A stretch of 64,000 nt of DNA, from assembly GCF_003867015.1 (NCBI RefSeq), contig NZ_CP032548.1, positions 1,865,001-1,929,000 of the forward strand, given 5' to 3'. A program made the position numbers and the translations under genes. The notes under the pieces were generated by a model, which searched no databases, was not told where the DNA came from, and worked only from the letters and a program-made list of their open reading frames with translations. This DNA comes from Tenacibaculum singaporense (GTDB lineage Bacteria > Bacteroidota > Bacteroidia > Flavobacteriales > Flavobacteriaceae). How positions within the stretch are numbered: position 1 is the first letter of the stretch; each line of letters begins with the position of its first letter. This document shows positions 62,545 to 64,000 of this stretch, one piece after another.

Positions 62545-63018
62545 TTGAAATATAGACAACTTACAAAGGAGCAGTTTGAAGGATTACACGAAGAGTTTGC
62601 ACGTTTTTTAGCATCACAAAACATTGATAAAAAAGAATGGGATGAACTAAAAAAAGAGAAACCACATGTAGCAGAAGATGAAATGAATGTATTTAGCGAT
62701 GTTGTTTGGGATGATGTATTGACGAGAACTGAGTACTTAGAACATTTTTCTCCAAATTTAGTAAACCTATTTAAATGCGAAGAAAATGAAATGCATCGCA
62801 TTGTGATAAAAATATATAAAGAGATTAATGTTTTAGAGCAAGAAGGATTTGAATGGCTATTAAAAAATCCAAATGATGAAGCGATTGAGTTTTTAAGAGG
62901 TTCAAAAGCATATCAAGAAGAAAGAAATGCTGAAATTTTTGACTTGATTGAGAAAGGAAGTACTATTTCTAAAGGAGAACTGTACGAGTATTTTGATCGA
63001 TTAACATCAAATTCATAA
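62545..63018 (+). CDS. DUF6495 protein (TTG start)
   Basis: 157 residues from TTG 62545 (KYRQLTKEQFEGLHEEFARF), the usual start of this family; no ATG is available upstream in frame. KEEW-like segments (NIDKKEWDELKKEKPHVAED), MHRIVIKIYKEINVLEQEG and a C-terminal helix (STISKGELYEYFDRL) fit DUF6495, a small acidic cytoplasmic flavobacterial family. Function unknown. It is convergent with the sirtuin gene. Confidence 0.75.
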   Translation: MKYRQLTKEQFEGLHEEFARFLASQNIDKKEWDELKKEKPHVAEDEMNVFSDVVWDDVLTRTEYLEHFSPNLVNLFKCEENEMHRIVIKIYKEINVLEQEGFEWLLKNPNDEAIEFLRGSKAYQEERNAEIFDLIEKGSTISKGELYEYFDRLTSNS

Positions 63019-63027
63019 AGCCTTATA

Positions 63028-63717
63028 TTAAGCTTGTTTAAGTATTGTAATTAATTTATCAGTACCAGAACTAGCAACGTCTTCAATAATAGTTAAGTTA
63101 TTGAAGGCGTTTTTATTTACAGCAGGTTTAGGATCTATAAAATAAATAGGTGTATTATGCTGTACATAATTAACCAAACTAGCAGCAGGGTATACTTGCA
63201 TAGATGTACCAATAATTACCAAAATACCTGCTTGTAAGGTGATTTCAGCAGCTTTTTCCAATAAAGGGACATCTTCACCAAACCAAACAATATGTGGGCG
63301 TAATTGAGCATTTTCTTCACATACATCACCCATAACAATATCTTTATTCCAATTATAAACAAGATGTTTGTTTTTAGTACTGCGAGCTTTTAATAGTTCG
63401 CCATGTAGGTGTATTACATTTTTGTTTCCTGCTCTTTCGTGTAAATCATCTACGTTTTGCGTAATAATGTCAACTTCAAAATCACTTTCTAAAGAAACTA
63501 GGTTATGATGTGCTTTATTAGGAGAAACTTCTAAAAGTTGCTTTCTACGTTGATTATAAAAATCTAACACTAACTCAGGATTAGCACGAAACCCTTGTGG
63601 AGAAGCCACTTCATAAATGTCATGACCTTCCCATAAGCCATCAGCATCCCTAAAAGTTTTAATACCGCTTTCGGCACTAATTCCTGCTCCTGTTAATACC
63701 ACCAATCGTTTTTTCAT
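63028..63717 (-). CDS. cobB: NAD-dependent protein deacylase (sirtuin, class III-like)
   Basis: 229 residues. Rossmann NAD-binding motif GAGISAESGI (10-19), TQNVDDLHERAG, catalytic His H105 in HLHGEL and HIVWFGEDVP. The Y54-x-x-R57 motif (DFYNQRR) marks SIRT5-type deacylases that prefer succinyl or malonyl lysine. The four zinc-binding Cys expected between HLHGE and RPHIVWFGE are missing; only one Cys is present (VCEENAQLRPH), as I recall for many Bacteroidota. Activity on acyl-lysine is inferred. Confidence 0.87.
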   Translation of the reverse strand: MKKRLVVLTGAGISAESGIKTFRDADGLWEGHDIYEVASPQGFRANPELVLDFYNQRRKQLLEVSPNKAHHNLVSLESDFEVDIITQNVDDLHERAGNKNVIHLHGELLKARSTKNKHLVYNWNKDIVMGDVCEENAQLRPHIVWFGEDVPLLEKAAEITLQAGILVIIGTSMQVYPAASLVNYVQHNTPIYFIDPKPAVNKNAFNNLTIIEDVASSGTDKLITILKQA

Positions 63718-63805
63718 AGATATAAATTTTGTTGCAAGTTTAAGAAAATAAATACTAGGCTGTCGCCCTGCGACTAAAAATAGGAAAAATTACTATGTTT
63801 GTTAT

Positions 63806-64000
63806 ATGATTGATGAAGGATTATTAGCCTATTTAGAAGGGTATATTACAGAGAAAAGAAAGGAAACGTTTGAAAAAGTACTGAACGAGCGCACACGTCA
63901 TTTCACGGTAGTGTTAGAAGATATTTACCAACCACACAATGCCAGTGCGGTGGTGAGAAGTTGCGATATTTTTGGAGTGCAAGATGTGTATGCAATTGAG
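63806..64000 (+). CDS. tRNA/rRNA 2'-O-ribose methyltransferase, TrmH-like (3' truncated by window edge)
   Basis: 65 codons in frame to the window end. MIDEGLLAYLEGYITEKRKE (in part), RTRHFTVVLEDIYQPHNASAVVRSCDIFGVQDVYAIE agrees with the SpoU/TrmH N-terminus, whose core NxxAxxRSxxxFG motif (HNASAVVRSCDIFGV) is visible. It would methylate the 2'-O of guanosine in tRNA or rRNA. A TATGTTTG -7 box at 63794-63801 lies only 4 nt before the ATG, so the transcript may be leaderless or nearly so. Confidence 0.85.
   Translation, partial: MIDEGLLAYLEGYITEKRKETFEKVLNERTRHFTVVLEDIYQPHNASAVVRSCDIFGVQDVYAIE

Noticed and set aside
1..64000. CRISPR arrays, tRNA or rRNA genes, transposases or phage integrases
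   Set aside because: None was recognised on reading either strand; the only RNA gene that I can support is rnpB, and a dedicated scan (tRNAscan-SE, ISfinder) was not possible.

Overview
The window looks like a chromosomal segment of a marine-type member of the Flavobacteriaceae (Bacteroidota), possibly Tenacibaculum or a close relative. This rests on the very low GC content, A-rich gene leaders without clear Shine-Dalgarno sites, repeated TAnnTTTG -7 promoter boxes, a T9SS type A sorting domain, SprB-type repeats, and flavobacterial versions of ParE/ParC, DnaJ, MurA and AcnA/AcnB. The genus is an inference from gene content, not a measured identity.

Region 1 (1-21652) is one long co-directional cluster of secreted or envelope proteins. 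It holds the end of an outer-membrane barrel with a long Lys-rich tail, a 1773-residue protein (TANFOR/FnIII-like N-terminus, HExxH metalloprotease, C-terminal DNA/RNA non-specific endonuclease), a 238-residue candidate immunity protein, a 1538-residue beta-rich protein, a 699-residue FnIII protein and a 2605-residue SprB-repeat adhesin with a T9SS sorting domain. I read it as a surface-displayed or T9SS-linked polymorphic toxin locus.

Region 2 (21653-26972) holds an acidic-repeat lipoprotein between two copies of the same terminator, a membrane-anchored possible regulator, a structured leader in front of a 55-residue secreted peptide that shares a motif with the lipoprotein, and a TPR histidine kinase split by a frameshift with its response regulator. 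A gene-poor stretch with nested extragenic repeats and a gene remnant follows.

Region 3 (26973-34101) is an accessory island of small genes: YjzC-like, DUF4177, YidD-like, SH3b, YegP, PBCV-adaptor-like lipoprotein, K+-channel-like, DUF4236, DUF6804-like, TerB-like, coiled-coil membrane protein, vWA-like lipoprotein, SNase and a Cys-containing partner. Five gaps contain the same 47-nt module, in which a terminator hairpin is fused to a TAnnTTTG promoter at constant spacing.

Region 4 (34194-64000) is mostly core genome: topoisomerase IV (parE/parC) and MscS; a cupredoxin-like lipoprotein; DUF6787 and DUF937 proteins; a dicarboxylate/amino-acid symporter; a sulfurtransferase; a SatD/DUF3307 operon; a UvrD/PcrA helicase; DUF4290 and MurA; a DUF6503-like protein; an orphan RiPP precursor; GrpE/DnaJ; the RNase P RNA; AcnB and AcnA; a Crp/Fnr regulator; a lipoprotein; an M23 peptidase-like protein; a DUF6495 protein; a sirtuin; and the start of a TrmH-like methyltransferase. 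I saw no tRNA, rRNA, CRISPR array, transposase or integrase. All family names come from reading the translations and from memory; no database search was run.
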